Assembly: GCA_965205155.1 (NCBI GenBank) | Contig: OZ242033.1 | Coordinates: forward strand, 1,922,001-1,986,000 | DNA from: Aldehydirespirator sp965205155 | GTDB taxonomy: Bacteria; Actinomycetota; Acidimicrobiia; Acidimicrobiales; Aldehydirespiratoraceae | Direction of reading: 5' to 3' | DNA length: 64,000 nucleotides | In this document: positions 22,962-30,962 of the stretch, in pieces | Numbering within the stretch: position 1 is the first letter of the stretch | How the letters are laid out: each line of letters starts with the position of its first letter | The notes under the pieces: model-generated | Databases searched by the model: none | The model's input: only the letters and a program-made list of their open reading frames with translations | What the model was told of the DNA's origin: nothing | Program-made: the position numbers and the translations under genes

Positions 22962-24087
22962 GCTGCGCCGGTCCGAGATCCGGGTCCTCTTCGACGCCGC
23001 GGCCCGCATCGGCGGCGACGTGATCAGGCTCGAGGTGGGCGAGCCCAGCTTCACCACGCCCGCCCACGTCATCGACGCGGCGGCGCGGGCCGCTCATGAC
23101 GGCCACACCGGCTACGGGCCCAACGGCGGGCTGGCCAGCCTGCGCGAACTGCTCGCCGGCAAGCTCCGCAGGGTCAATGGCATCGAGGCCTCCGTCGACG
23201 AGATCGTGGTCACGCCGGGGGCCATGAACGCCCTGTACTCGATCTACGTGGCGCTGCTGGAGCCGGGCGACGAGGTGCTGCTGCCCACGCCGGGGTTCCC
23301 CAACATGGACGAGACAGTCGCGGTGCTGGGGGGAAGGCCCGTGTTCTACCGGTTGGCGGCCGACGAGGGATTCCTGCCCGACATCGAGGCCCTCGAGGCG
23401 CTGGTTACCGAACGCACCAAGGTCCTGTTCGTAAACACGCCGGCCAACCCGACCGGCGCCGTCTACGGGGCTGCGCTGATGCAGGATCTGGTGGACTTCG
23501 CGGCTCGCCACGACCTGTGGCTGCTGTGCGACGAGGTCTACGACGAGATGGTTCTGTCCGACGACTGCGTTCACACCGCGGCCGCGCCCCTCGACTCCGA
23601 TGGGCGGGTGATAACGGTGTGCAGCTTCTCGAAGGTCTACGCCATGACCGGCTGGCGCGTCGGCTATGTGGCCGCGCCCGCCGGAATGGCCGGCCTGCTT
23701 CGCAAGCTGCAGGAGCCGCTGGTCTCGTGCCCCAGCACGATCTCCCAGAAGGCGGCCGAGGCCGCGTTGACCGGACCGCGCCACCCCTACGACCAGATGC
23801 TGGCCGCCTACCGGCGCCGCCGGTCGGTGGCCCTCGACACGGCGGCGTCCGCGGGCGTGCGGGCGGTGGCGTCCGACGGCACTCTCTACATGCTTCTCGA
23901 CGTCTCCGCGTCCGGCGTCGACGACCTCGACTTCGCCTTGAGGCTGCTGGAGTCGCACTCGGTGAGCGTGGCGCCGGGTTCGGTGTTCGGGCCTGCGGGC
24001 CGGGGCTGGGCCCGTATCTCGCTGGCGGCCGAGGAGGAGGCCATAGCCGAGGGCCTGCGCCGGCTGGCGAAGGCCCTCCACGAATAG
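22933..24087 (+). CDS. PLP-dependent aminotransferase, class I/II
   Basis: 384 residues beginning at a GTG. Fold-type I landmarks are present: YGPNGGLASLRE, the aspartate and tyrosine of LLCDEVYDEMV, and the Schiff-base lysine in SFSKVYAMTGWRVGY; NTPANPTGA also fits. It transfers an amino group between an amino acid and a 2-oxo acid. It is followed 50 bp later by an M20 peptidase and then an RraA-like gene, so a role in breakdown of an amino compound is likely; the exact substrate is unknown. Confidence 0.93.
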   Translation: MKAPANRAAALRRSEIRVLFDAAARIGGDVIRLEVGEPSFTTPAHVIDAAARAAHDGHTGYGPNGGLASLRELLAGKLRRVNGIEASVDEIVVTPGAMNALYSIYVALLEPGDEVLLPTPGFPNMDETVAVLGGRPVFYRLAADEGFLPDIEALEALVTERTKVLFVNTPANPTGAVYGAALMQDLVDFAARHDLWLLCDEVYDEMVLSDDCVHTAAAPLDSDGRVITVCSFSKVYAMTGWRVGYVAAPAGMAGLLRKLQEPLVSCPSTISQKAAEAALTGPRHPYDQMLAAYRRRRSVALDTAASAGVRAVASDGTLYMLLDVSASGVDDLDFALRLLESHSVSVAPGSVFGPAGRGWARISLAAEEEAIAEGLRRLAKALHE

Positions 24088-24137
24088 GAGCGACTGGCAG
24101 TGCAGGCATCCGACCACCACAGGAGGGGCATGGCGCC

Positions 24138-25421
24138 ATGAGTTCCACTCAGACCGGATCGATGGCCGAGCGGGTCCGCGCCTATCTGGACGGGCGCGAC
24201 GGCGAGGTGCTCGAATTGGCCCGAGACCTGATACGGACCCCGTCGCCCAACCCTCCGGGCGACGAGCGGGCCGTGGCCGAGCTGGTCGTCAGAAGGCTCC
24301 AGGAGTTCGGCATCGACGACATCTCCTGCGTCGGGGCCGAGGAGGAGCGGCCCAACGTGCTGGCCCGGGTGAGGGGCGCGGCACCGGGGCCGACGCTGAT
24401 CCTGTCGGGCCACCTCGACACCAAGCCGGCCGGCGACATGGACGCGTGGGAGACCGATCCCTGGGATCCGGTGCTGCGTGACGGCGACCTGATCGGGCTG
24501 GGCTCCGGCGACATGAAGGCCGCCGTGGCCGGGATGATGTACGCGGCCGCCGCCCTCCGCCACGCTCAGGAGGCAGGCGGAGCCGGTGGGGGGTTCGCGG
24601 GCGAGGTGGTGCTGGTGTTCACCGCGGACGAGGAGGCCGGCGCCCGGTTCGGATCCAAGTGGCTGGCCGACAACGGCCACCTGAGCGCCGACGCCGCGGT
24701 GATCGGCGAGCCCAGCGGCATCACCTCCGAATGGCAGTCGGTCCACTTGGTGTCGAGGGGCGCGGCCCTGTTCAAGGTGGCCATCACCGGAACGCAGATG
24801 CACTCGTCCATCTCGGACCGCCTTCCGTGCGTCAACGCCACCGTGAAGATGGCCCGCCTGATCGACCGCATGGACCGCGAGCTCAAGTCCTACCTCACCT
24901 ACGACGAGCATCCCCTGTGCGCTGTCGGTCCGACCGTCAACGTGGGGGTGATGGCGGAGGCGGGCGTCTTCTACGGTGTCTACCCGGGGAACGCGGAGTT
25001 CGCCTGCGACGTGCGGACCCTGCCGGGAATGACCGAGGAGTCGCTCAAGGCGGACGTGGGACGCTTCCTGGATGACGCCATGGCCGACGATCCGGACTTG
25101 CGAGCCGAGCTGGACTGGTTCTTGACGGTTCCCCCGGTCGAGATCGACGCCGACCACCCGGTGGTGGGCGCCCTGGTCGAGGCGGGCAGAGAGGTCTTGG
25201 GATTCTCCCCCGATCTCGACGCCTTCCCCGGAGCCACCGACGCGCCCTACTTCCAGCTGACCGCCGGGATCCCCACCGTGGCCGCGTTCGGGCCCGGCAT
25301 GCTGCCGAGGGCCCACAGCCCCAACGAGTACATGGACGCCGACGGCGCGGCCCTGTCGGCCAGCATCTACGCCCTGGCCGCGCTGCGCTACCTGGGCGAG
25401 GCAGAGGTGGGGAGTTCATGA
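24138..25421 (+). CDS. M20 family metallopeptidase (ArgE/DapE/CPG2-like)
   Basis: 427 residues from the ATG at 24138, with AGGAGG upstream. The two-zinc ligands are visible: H in LSGHLDT, D in GSGDMKAAV, the E-E pair in TADEEAGA, E in GEPSG, and H in RAHSPNEY. The dimerisation lid domain lies between about residues 190 and 300. It should hydrolyse an N-acyl or peptide bond in the cytoplasm. Its stop overlaps the next ATG (ATGA), coupling it to the RraA-like gene. Confidence 0.93.
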   Translation: MSSTQTGSMAERVRAYLDGRDGEVLELARDLIRTPSPNPPGDERAVAELVVRRLQEFGIDDISCVGAEEERPNVLARVRGAAPGPTLILSGHLDTKPAGDMDAWETDPWDPVLRDGDLIGLGSGDMKAAVAGMMYAAAALRHAQEAGGAGGGFAGEVVLVFTADEEAGARFGSKWLADNGHLSADAAVIGEPSGITSEWQSVHLVSRGAALFKVAITGTQMHSSISDRLPCVNATVKMARLIDRMDRELKSYLTYDEHPLCAVGPTVNVGVMAEAGVFYGVYPGNAEFACDVRTLPGMTEESLKADVGRFLDDAMADDPDLRAELDWFLTVPPVEIDADHPVVGALVEAGREVLGFSPDLDAFPGATDAPYFQLTAGIPTVAAFGPGMLPRAHSPNEYMDADGAALSASIYALAALRYLGEAEVGSS

Positions 25422-26089
25422 CCATCGCCACCTCGGAGTTGTGCGCCCGATACCGCCGCATCTGCGTGTCGGTGGTGTGCGACGCGCTCTATGAACTCGG
25501 TCTGCCGGAGCGGGTGCTCCCCAGCGGGCTGCGGCCCCTGATGCCCGACGTGCGCATGGCCGGCATCGCCTACACGCTGGAGGGCCGGGCCATCCGTCCC
25601 GGCGTGGGATGGGACCGCGGCCTCGAGCGCATCAAGTCGTACCTGGAGATGTTCAAGGAGCTGACGCCCGACTCGGTGCTGGTGTCGTACAACCCCGGCA
25701 GCGAGGTGGGCCACTTCGGGGAGCTGACCGGCAACTCGGCCCAGCAGTACGGCTGTACGGGTGTGGTTCTCGAAGGCAACCTGCGTGACCTTGACGGCCT
25801 ACTCGACATCGGCCTGCAGGTCTTCTACCGGGACCTGTCGCCGCTCAATGCCATCGGGCGCTGGGAGATGGTGGCCTCGCAGGTGCCGGTGACCATCGGT
25901 GACGTGACCGTGGAGCCCGGCGATCTGGTCGTCGGCGACCGCGACGGCGTCCTGGTGGTGGCCGGACCCGAGGCGGAGCGGGTGCTGCTGCAAGCCGAGT
26001 CGATTGTGGGGTCCGAGGAGTTGGTGCGGGCGGACATGCGGGCCGGCGCCACTCCGTGGGAGGGCCTCGAGCGCCATGGCCATATCTGA
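25418..26089 (+). CDS. RraA-like family protein
   Basis: 223 residues. Motifs GHFGELTGNSAQQYG and the loop VVLEGNLRDLDGL, including the R-D pair that holds a divalent metal in RraA-like aldolases, identify the family. Members are either 4-hydroxy-4-methyl-2-oxoglutarate/oxaloacetate-cleaving aldolases or RNase E regulators. The catabolic neighbours favour a lyase role. It overlaps the M20 gene by 4 bp and the lipoyl-domain gene by 14 bp. Confidence 0.88.
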   Translation: MTIATSELCARYRRICVSVVCDALYELGLPERVLPSGLRPLMPDVRMAGIAYTLEGRAIRPGVGWDRGLERIKSYLEMFKELTPDSVLVSYNPGSEVGHFGELTGNSAQQYGCTGVVLEGNLRDLDGLLDIGLQVFYRDLSPLNAIGRWEMVASQVPVTIGDVTVEPGDLVVGDRDGVLVVAGPEAERVLLQAESIVGSEELVRADMRAGATPWEGLERHGHI

Positions 26090-26351
26090 GGGGACTGCCG
26101 CGCCGTCGTCGGGCTCCGCGCCGGAGCTGGTGGTCCCCCAGATGGGGGTGGTGGAGCAGGTCCTGGTGGTGGAGTGGCTGGTAGCCGACGGCGCCGCGGT
26201 GAATGCGGGCGATCCGGTGGTGGTCATCGACACTGACAAGGCCGAGACCGAGCTGGAGGCGCCGGCATCGGGTCGGCTCAGCATCCTGGTGGAGGCTGGC
26301 GACGACGAGGTGCCGGTGGGCACAGTCCTGGCCACGGTCGCCGACCGGTGA
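26076..26351 (+). CDS. Stand-alone lipoyl (biotinyl-lipoyl-like) domain protein
   Basis: 91 residues. After a 17-residue variable start the sequence is a complete lipoyl domain. The lipoylation lysine is K55 in the hairpin IDTDKAETELEAP, and the second half reads GRLSILVEAGDDEVPVGTVL. No peripheral-subunit-binding or acyltransferase domain follows, unlike a normal E2. It overlaps the RraA-like gene by 14 bp and lies upstream of the fused E1. It probably carries acyl or aldehyde intermediates from that enzyme. Confidence 0.88.
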   Translation: MAISEGTAAPSSGSAPELVVPQMGVVEQVLVVEWLVADGAAVNAGDPVVVIDTDKAETELEAPASGRLSILVEAGDDEVPVGTVLATVADR

Positions 26352-26364
26352 GCACGGCGAACAC

Positions 26365-26413
26365 GAACTTGAAGCGGTTAACCACCTCAGCGGTGGCTAA
26401 CTGCTTCAAGTTC
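26365..26413. repeat. Long inverted repeat between lipoyl and SDR genes
   Basis: Arms of 22 nt (26365-26386 and 26392-26413) match at 20 positions, one of the other two forming a G-T pair on the plus-strand RNA, around a 5-nt loop. It sits between two genes of the same operon, so it may be an attenuator or RNA-processing site. The DNA just before it resembles the dispersed repeat seen at 39.2 kb (GTGAGCxxxxCGAACACGA). Confidence 0.7.
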
Positions 26414-26430
26414 CCCACAGGGTTCTCTCG

Positions 26431-27192
26431 ATGACGGACATCTTCTCGCTTCAAGGCAAGGTGGCGGTGGTCACCGGCGCGGCCGGCGGACTGGGCGCGC
26501 CGATCGCGGAGGGCCTGGCCGAAGCGGGCGCCTTCGTGGTGTGCGCCGACTCGGCCGACTCCCCCAACCAGGCGCTGGCGCAGCGGCTCGGCGCGGAACG
26601 GTCTGAGGCGGTCCCGGTGGATGTGCGCGACGAGGCGTCGGTGGAGGCCCTGGCGGAGCGGGCCGCGGCAATCTCCGGCACCATCGACGTGCTGGTGACA
26701 TGCGCCGGGATCGGCGGGCGGGGACCGGCCGCCGACTACGACGACGGGACCTGGCACGACGTGATCGACGTGAACCTCACCGGAGCGTTCCGCACCTGCC
26801 GCGCCGTCGGCCGCCGCATGATCGCTCAGCGGAACGGCGGCGCTATCGTCAACATCGCCTCGGTGGTCGGCGAGGTTGGCTTCGCGGGCAGTGTCGGCTA
26901 CCAGGCCTCGAAGGGCGGGGTTATCCAGATGACCCGCACGCTGGCGGTGGAGTGGGCCCCGCACGGGGTGAGGGTCAACGCCGTCTCGCCCGGCCATGTG
27001 GCCACGCCGCTGGTACGCCGCCAGTGGGAGCTCGAGCCGGAGCTGAAGGACTACTTCGAGAGCCGCACCCCGCTGGGCCGGCTGGCCGAGCCGGTCGACA
27101 TGGTGGGTGCCGTAGTGTTCCTCGCCGGGCCTGCGTCGGCCATGGTCACCGGCCAGATCCTGGCCGTCGACGGCGGCTACACCGCCCAGTGA
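26431..27192 (+). CDS. SDR family NAD(P)-dependent oxidoreductase
   Basis: 253 residues. The cofactor motif is TGAAGGLGAPIAEGL, followed by CAGIGG, the catalytic serine in NIASVVG, and YQASKGG (Tyr-x3-Lys). The C-terminus VTGQILAVDGGY is standard. The product should be a classical SDR that oxidises a hydroxyl or reduces a ketone. The stop overlaps or nearly touches the start of the E1 fusion gene (GTG 27189, ATG 27195). Confidence 0.94.
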   Translation: MTDIFSLQGKVAVVTGAAGGLGAPIAEGLAEAGAFVVCADSADSPNQALAQRLGAERSEAVPVDVRDEASVEALAERAAAISGTIDVLVTCAGIGGRGPAADYDDGTWHDVIDVNLTGAFRTCRAVGRRMIAQRNGGAIVNIASVVGEVGFAGSVGYQASKGGVIQMTRTLAVEWAPHGVRVNAVSPGHVATPLVRRQWELEPELKDYFESRTPLGRLAEPVDMVGAVVFLAGPASAMVTGQILAVDGGYTAQ

Positions 27193-27194
27193 CC

Positions 27195-29312
27195 ATGACT
27201 CAGCCAGCGCTGGAGCGGTCCGAGGCGCTGTCCTTGCACCGGACCATGGTGCTGATCAGGGTGTTCGAGAGCCGCGTCGAGGAGTTGTTCAAGGCGGGCA
27301 AGCTCCCGGGATTCGTCCACACCTACCTGGGCGAGGAGGCGATCGCGGCCGGCGTCTGTTCCCGCCTCGGACCCGACGACTACATCACGTCCACCCACCG
27401 GGGTCACGGGCACGCCATAGCCAAGGGCATGTCACCCGCCGCGCTGATGGCCGAGCTCTACGGGCGGGCCGAGGGCGCCTGCCGGGGCCGGGGAGGCTCG
27501 ATGCACGTGGCCGACTTCTCGCTGGGGATGCTGGGCGCCAACGGCATTGTCGGCGGCGGCTTCGGGATAGCCGCGGGTGCCGCGCTGGCGGCCCGTCACC
27601 GCGGCACCGATCGCGTGGCGGTGTGCTTCTTCGGCGACGGCGGGATCAACAAGGGAACCTTCCACGAGGCCCTCAACTTCGCTTCGGTGCACCGTCTGGG
27701 TGTGGTGTACGTGTGCGAGAACAACCAGTACGCCCAGTTCACCGCCCGCAGCCGGACCACATCGGTCGAGGACCTGGCCGTGCGGGCCACCGCCTATGGC
27801 ATGGCGGGAGCGACCGTCGACGGCAACGACGTGGCCGCGGTGTCCGCCGCCGCGGCCGATGCCGTTCAGCGAGCCCGGGACGGGGAGGGACCGACCCTGC
27901 TGAACATGGTCACCTACCGTCTCGGAGGCCACTACGTGGGTGACGCCGAGGTGTACCGGGACGCCGCCGAGGTGGATGAGCACCGTCGCCGCGATCCGAT
28001 CCAGCGCTGGGAGGAGACGCTGGCCTCCAGGGGCTGGCTCGACTCCCAGGGCTGTGCGTCGGCGTGGGAGGACGCCGCGGCGGTCGTGCGCGACGCCGAG
28101 GAGCGGGCTGAGGCGGGACCCTTCCCGGACCCCGAGAGCGCCCTGGACGACGTGTTCACTCCGGTCCCGGCCGCCGCTGGTGACTCGGACCGGGGTCCGG
28201 TACGGGTATCCGCGGCCCGCGATGGCGACACGGACGGGGGCTCGGCTCGAGTCTCTGCGGCTTGCGATGCCGGCTCAGATGGGGGCACTGTACGAGTCTC
28301 CGCGACCTCCGATGGCGGCACGGGCGGCGAGGCCGGCGAGACGCGGCGCATGACCTTCGGCCAGGCCACCGTCGACGCCATGGCCTCAGCGATGCGTTCC
28401 GACGGCAGCGTGGTCGTGCTGGGCGAGGACATCTCCTGGGGCGGCAACTTCGGCCAGTTCCGGGGCCTGATCGACGAGTTCGGTCCCGGCCGGGTGATCG
28501 ACATGCCCATCTCGGAGGCGATCATCGTGGCCGTCGCGGTGGGGGCGGCCACCGCAGGGTTGCGTCCGGTGGCGTCCATGAGCTTCGTGGAGTTCACGCT
28601 CGGGGCCATGGACGAGATCGTCAACCAGGCCTCGAAGTTCCGGTACATGTTCGGCGGCCAGGTGTCGGTCCCGCTGGTGCTGCGGGCCTCCGACGGGGTA
28701 CTGCGCTCCTCCGCGTCCCAGCACTCCTCCAGCCTGGAGGGGCTGTTCACCCACCTGCCCGGCCTGAAGGTGGTGGCGCCGTCCAACCCGGCCGACGCCA
28801 AGGGCCTGCTGCGAACGGCCATCGACGATCCCGATCCGGTCATCTACCTGGAGCACAAGAAGATCACCGCCCAGCGGGGCCCGGTCCTCACCGGCGACTA
28901 TCGGGTGCCGTTGGGGTCGGCGGCGGTGGTCCGTCCCGGCGCCGACGTGACGGTGGTGGCCTACTCGGCCATGGCCCTGAACGCGCTGGCCGCGGCGGAG
29001 CAGTTGGCCTCCGACGGCATCGATGTCGAGGTGATCGATCTGCGGTCGCTGGTGCCGCTCGACTTCGACACCGTGCTGGAGTCGGTGGCCCGCACCCGCC
29101 GGGCGGTGGTGGCCCACGAGGCGTGGCGTTTCGGCGGCTTCGGCGCCGAGTTGGCCGCCCAATTGCACTCCGAGTTGTTCGGGGAGCTGGAGGCGCCGGT
29201 GGCCCGTGTGGGCGCGGCCTCGGCGCCGGTCCCGTTCAGCCCACCGCTGGAGGCCGCGGTGGTCCCCGGTGCCGACGCCGTGGAGGCGGCGGTACGGACC
29301 GTGCTGGGCTAG
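27195..29312 (+). CDS. Fused E1 alpha-beta thiamine-diphosphate dehydrogenase (2-oxoacid/acetoin type)
   Basis: About 705 residues. The first ~325 are an E1-alpha: HLGEEAI-like THTYLGEEAIAAG, and the ThDP motif GDGGINKGTFHEALN ending VCENNQY. A low-complexity linker with three 15-residue repeats (residues ~332-376) leads to an E1-beta from about residue 385: VLGEDISWGGNFGQF, PISEAIIVAVAVGAA, VIDLRSLVPLDFD. E1 subunits are normally separate genes; fusion is uncommon for this type. E2 acyltransferase and E3 are absent nearby, but a stand-alone lipoyl domain is two genes upstream. It may decarboxylate a 2-oxo acid or cleave an acetoin-like compound. Confidence 0.92.
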   Translation: MTQPALERSEALSLHRTMVLIRVFESRVEELFKAGKLPGFVHTYLGEEAIAAGVCSRLGPDDYITSTHRGHGHAIAKGMSPAALMAELYGRAEGACRGRGGSMHVADFSLGMLGANGIVGGGFGIAAGAALAARHRGTDRVAVCFFGDGGINKGTFHEALNFASVHRLGVVYVCENNQYAQFTARSRTTSVEDLAVRATAYGMAGATVDGNDVAAVSAAAADAVQRARDGEGPTLLNMVTYRLGGHYVGDAEVYRDAAEVDEHRRRDPIQRWEETLASRGWLDSQGCASAWEDAAAVVRDAEERAEAGPFPDPESALDDVFTPVPAAAGDSDRGPVRVSAARDGDTDGGSARVSAACDAGSDGGTVRVSATSDGGTGGEAGETRRMTFGQATVDAMASAMRSDGSVVVLGEDISWGGNFGQFRGLIDEFGPGRVIDMPISEAIIVAVAVGAATAGLRPVASMSFVEFTLGAMDEIVNQASKFRYMFGGQVSVPLVLRASDGVLRSSASQHSSSLEGLFTHLPGLKVVAPSNPADAKGLLRTAIDDPDPVIYLEHKKITAQRGPVLTGDYRVPLGSAAVVRPGADVTVVAYSAMALNALAAAEQLASDGIDVEVIDLRSLVPLDFDTVLESVARTRRAVVAHEAWRFGGFGAELAAQLHSELFGELEAPVARVGAASAPVPFSPPLEAAVVPGADAVEAAVRTVLG
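28188..28322 (+). repeat. Three 45-bp repeats coding the linker of the fused E1
   Basis: Three consecutive 45-bp units (28188, 28233, 28278) each code for a 15-residue segment of the form DGGxxRVSAxxDxGx. They lie exactly between the alpha and beta halves. The units differ at many third positions, so they are not very recent. Confidence 0.75.
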
Positions 29313-29317
29313 CGGCC

Positions 29318-30115
29318 TCAGATCCCCCCTTCGCCCCCGTCGGCGGGGGAGGGCTCCCACTGGGTGCTCAGGTCGCCGAAGGCGCGGTGGAAGGCGAGCA
29401 TGGTGTCGCCGCAGTGCGATCCGGGGCCGCTGTGCAGGACGCCGGCGGGTCGGAAGAAGTAGGTGCCGGCCCCGGCGGTGATCAGCTCGTCGGTGGTGGT
29501 GGATCGCTCCCGCAGGACGATCTCGCCGTCGATCACGAAGCACTCCTCGTGGTGGGGATGGCGGTGCCAGCCGCCGTCGCCCTGGTCCCATTCGCGGGCG
29601 CCGCCGAGCCAGACGTCACCGACCGGGCCCCGGCCGAGAGGCTTGACGTGCCGGCCCGGCATCTCCGGGACCGGGATCCAGTCCGTCGTGGAGGCCTGGC
29701 CGGGCACCAGCTCGGCAGGAGCACCCTGGAAGGTCGTGTCGTATCGCACCGGAGCGGACGTCATCAGCAGGGCCGCGCCGTCGGCTGTGATCCGCAGCCG
29801 GGGGACGGTCCGCCCCTTCGGGAGGTGGACGTAGTCCCCGGCCTCCAGGGCGTGCGGTCCGGCCTCGATCGAGCCCTGGATCACGAAGAGCTCCACGTCG
29901 GCGGTGAACGCGCCCCGTGCCTCCGTTCCCCAGCCCGCCCGCAGGCGCACGAGCCGCGTGTTCGAACCCCTCAGGTCGGTCGACAGGATCCGGGCCCCGA
30001 GGGCGCCGTCGATCCCCGGGATGGTCATCGGCCTGGTCGGCAGCGAGGCGTCCCGGATCCCGGCCAGGTGCGTGGCCGTTCTGTCGACCAGAGCCGGATC
30101 GATGCGGTCAGCCAT
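29318..30115 (-). CDS. Bicupin-domain protein
   Basis: 265 residues with two cupin barrels. The first half has ELFVIQGSIEAGPHALEAGDYVHLPKG; the second has the metal motif HRHPHHEECFVIDGE and a later histidine in PAGVLHSG. Only the second half keeps a full histidine/glutamate metal set. Such bicupins act as dioxygenases, isomerases or sugar/acid-binding sensors. It ends 6 bp from the stop of the convergent E1 fusion gene. The substrate is unknown. Confidence 0.82.
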   Translation of the reverse strand: MADRIDPALVDRTATHLAGIRDASLPTRPMTIPGIDGALGARILSTDLRGSNTRLVRLRAGWGTEARGAFTADVELFVIQGSIEAGPHALEAGDYVHLPKGRTVPRLRITADGAALLMTSAPVRYDTTFQGAPAELVPGQASTTDWIPVPEMPGRHVKPLGRGPVGDVWLGGAREWDQGDGGWHRHPHHEECFVIDGEIVLRERSTTTDELITAGAGTYFFRPAGVLHSGPGSHCGDTMLAFHRAFGDLSTQWEPSPADGGEGGI

Positions 30116-30170
30116 CGCCCTCAGACCGGTCCCCGGGCACGGTCGGCGCGGCGGATATCTGCTCGGCCTC

Positions 30171-30683
30171 TCAGGCGTCGAGCACCTGGTAGCTGGCCTG
30201 GGCCAGGTCGACCACCGGCGGCAGGGTGGACCACGGGAAGTTGATCCACAGGTCGGTGCGCCTCCACACGTAGTCGCACTTCACCAGCGAATGCGACTTC
30301 TCATAGAGCACGGCCGAGCGGACCTCGGCCACCTCGTCGAGGCAGTAGTCGCGCACCAGCTTGAGCGTGTGGCCGGTGTCGGCCACATCGTCGGCGATCA
30401 GGATCTTGGACCGGCGGTGGTCGACCAGGTCGAGTTGGGGAGGCAGCACTACCGGGACCTCCAGGCGCTCGCCGACGCCGGTGTAGTACTCGCAGTTCAT
30501 CACGTAGACGTTCTTCACCGAAAGTGCGTAGCCCAGCGACCCGGCGCAGAACAGCCCGCCCCGGGCGATGGCCAGGATCATGTCGGGCCGGTACCCGTCG
30601 TCGGCGATCATGTGCGCCAACTCGCGGACGCCGCGCCCGTAGAGCGCCCAGTCCATCTCCTCCCGTGCCGCTTGCTCACCCAT
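30171..30683 (-). CDS. Phosphoribosyltransferase (xanthine/hypoxanthine type)
   Basis: 170 residues. The PRPP-binding loop is ILIADDVADTGHTL, and MILAIARGGLFCAGSLGYAL gives the N-terminal pyrophosphate loop. The hood region and C-terminal WINFPWSTLP match Gpt/Hpt-like purine salvage enzymes. GAGGAGG lies 10 bp before the ATG. It sits next to a purine-degradation-type cluster on the same strand, so it may salvage the bases that the other genes degrade. Confidence 0.87.
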   Translation of the reverse strand: MGEQAAREEMDWALYGRGVRELAHMIADDGYRPDMILAIARGGLFCAGSLGYALSVKNVYVMNCEYYTGVGERLEVPVVLPPQLDLVDHRRSKILIADDVADTGHTLKLVRDYCLDEVAEVRSAVLYEKSHSLVKCDYVWRRTDLWINFPWSTLPPVVDLAQASYQVLDA

Positions 30684-30860
30684 CAGCAGTTGACCTCCTC
30701 GTGGTCAATGTGGTTTCCAGTTACTACTACCTCACCGCGGTTCCTGGTGGGATCTGTCCGTCGGTTCACCCTGCTTATGAGCGTCATTTGCAACGAAGAT
30801 GGGCAATTTTCCACAGAATGCTTGTGACCTCAATGAGATCGGCTATGCTGTAACCGGCAG

Positions 30861-30914
30861 CAGGGCGGCTCCGGCACTGGCAGACGCATACCCGGATGGC
30901 CGGAGCCGCCCCTG
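30861..30914. terminator. GC-rich inverted repeat downstream of the deaminase gene
   Basis: Arms 30861-30875 and 30899-30914 pair over 15 bp with one bulged G, around a 23-nt loop. The element lies 49 bp beyond the deaminase stop on the minus strand and ahead of the phosphoribosyltransferase gene. No T-tract follows, so a terminator role is only likely, not certain. The rest of 30684-30962 shows an AT-richer stretch but no recognised riboswitch. Confidence 0.4.
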
Positions 30915-30962
30915 CCACACTCTAGAGTCTTTTCCTGGATTGCAACACTGTTTTATTCAGTT

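Noticed and set aside
30684..30962. Purine riboswitch
   Set aside because: No conserved purine-riboswitch core or matching three-way junction could be found by eye.
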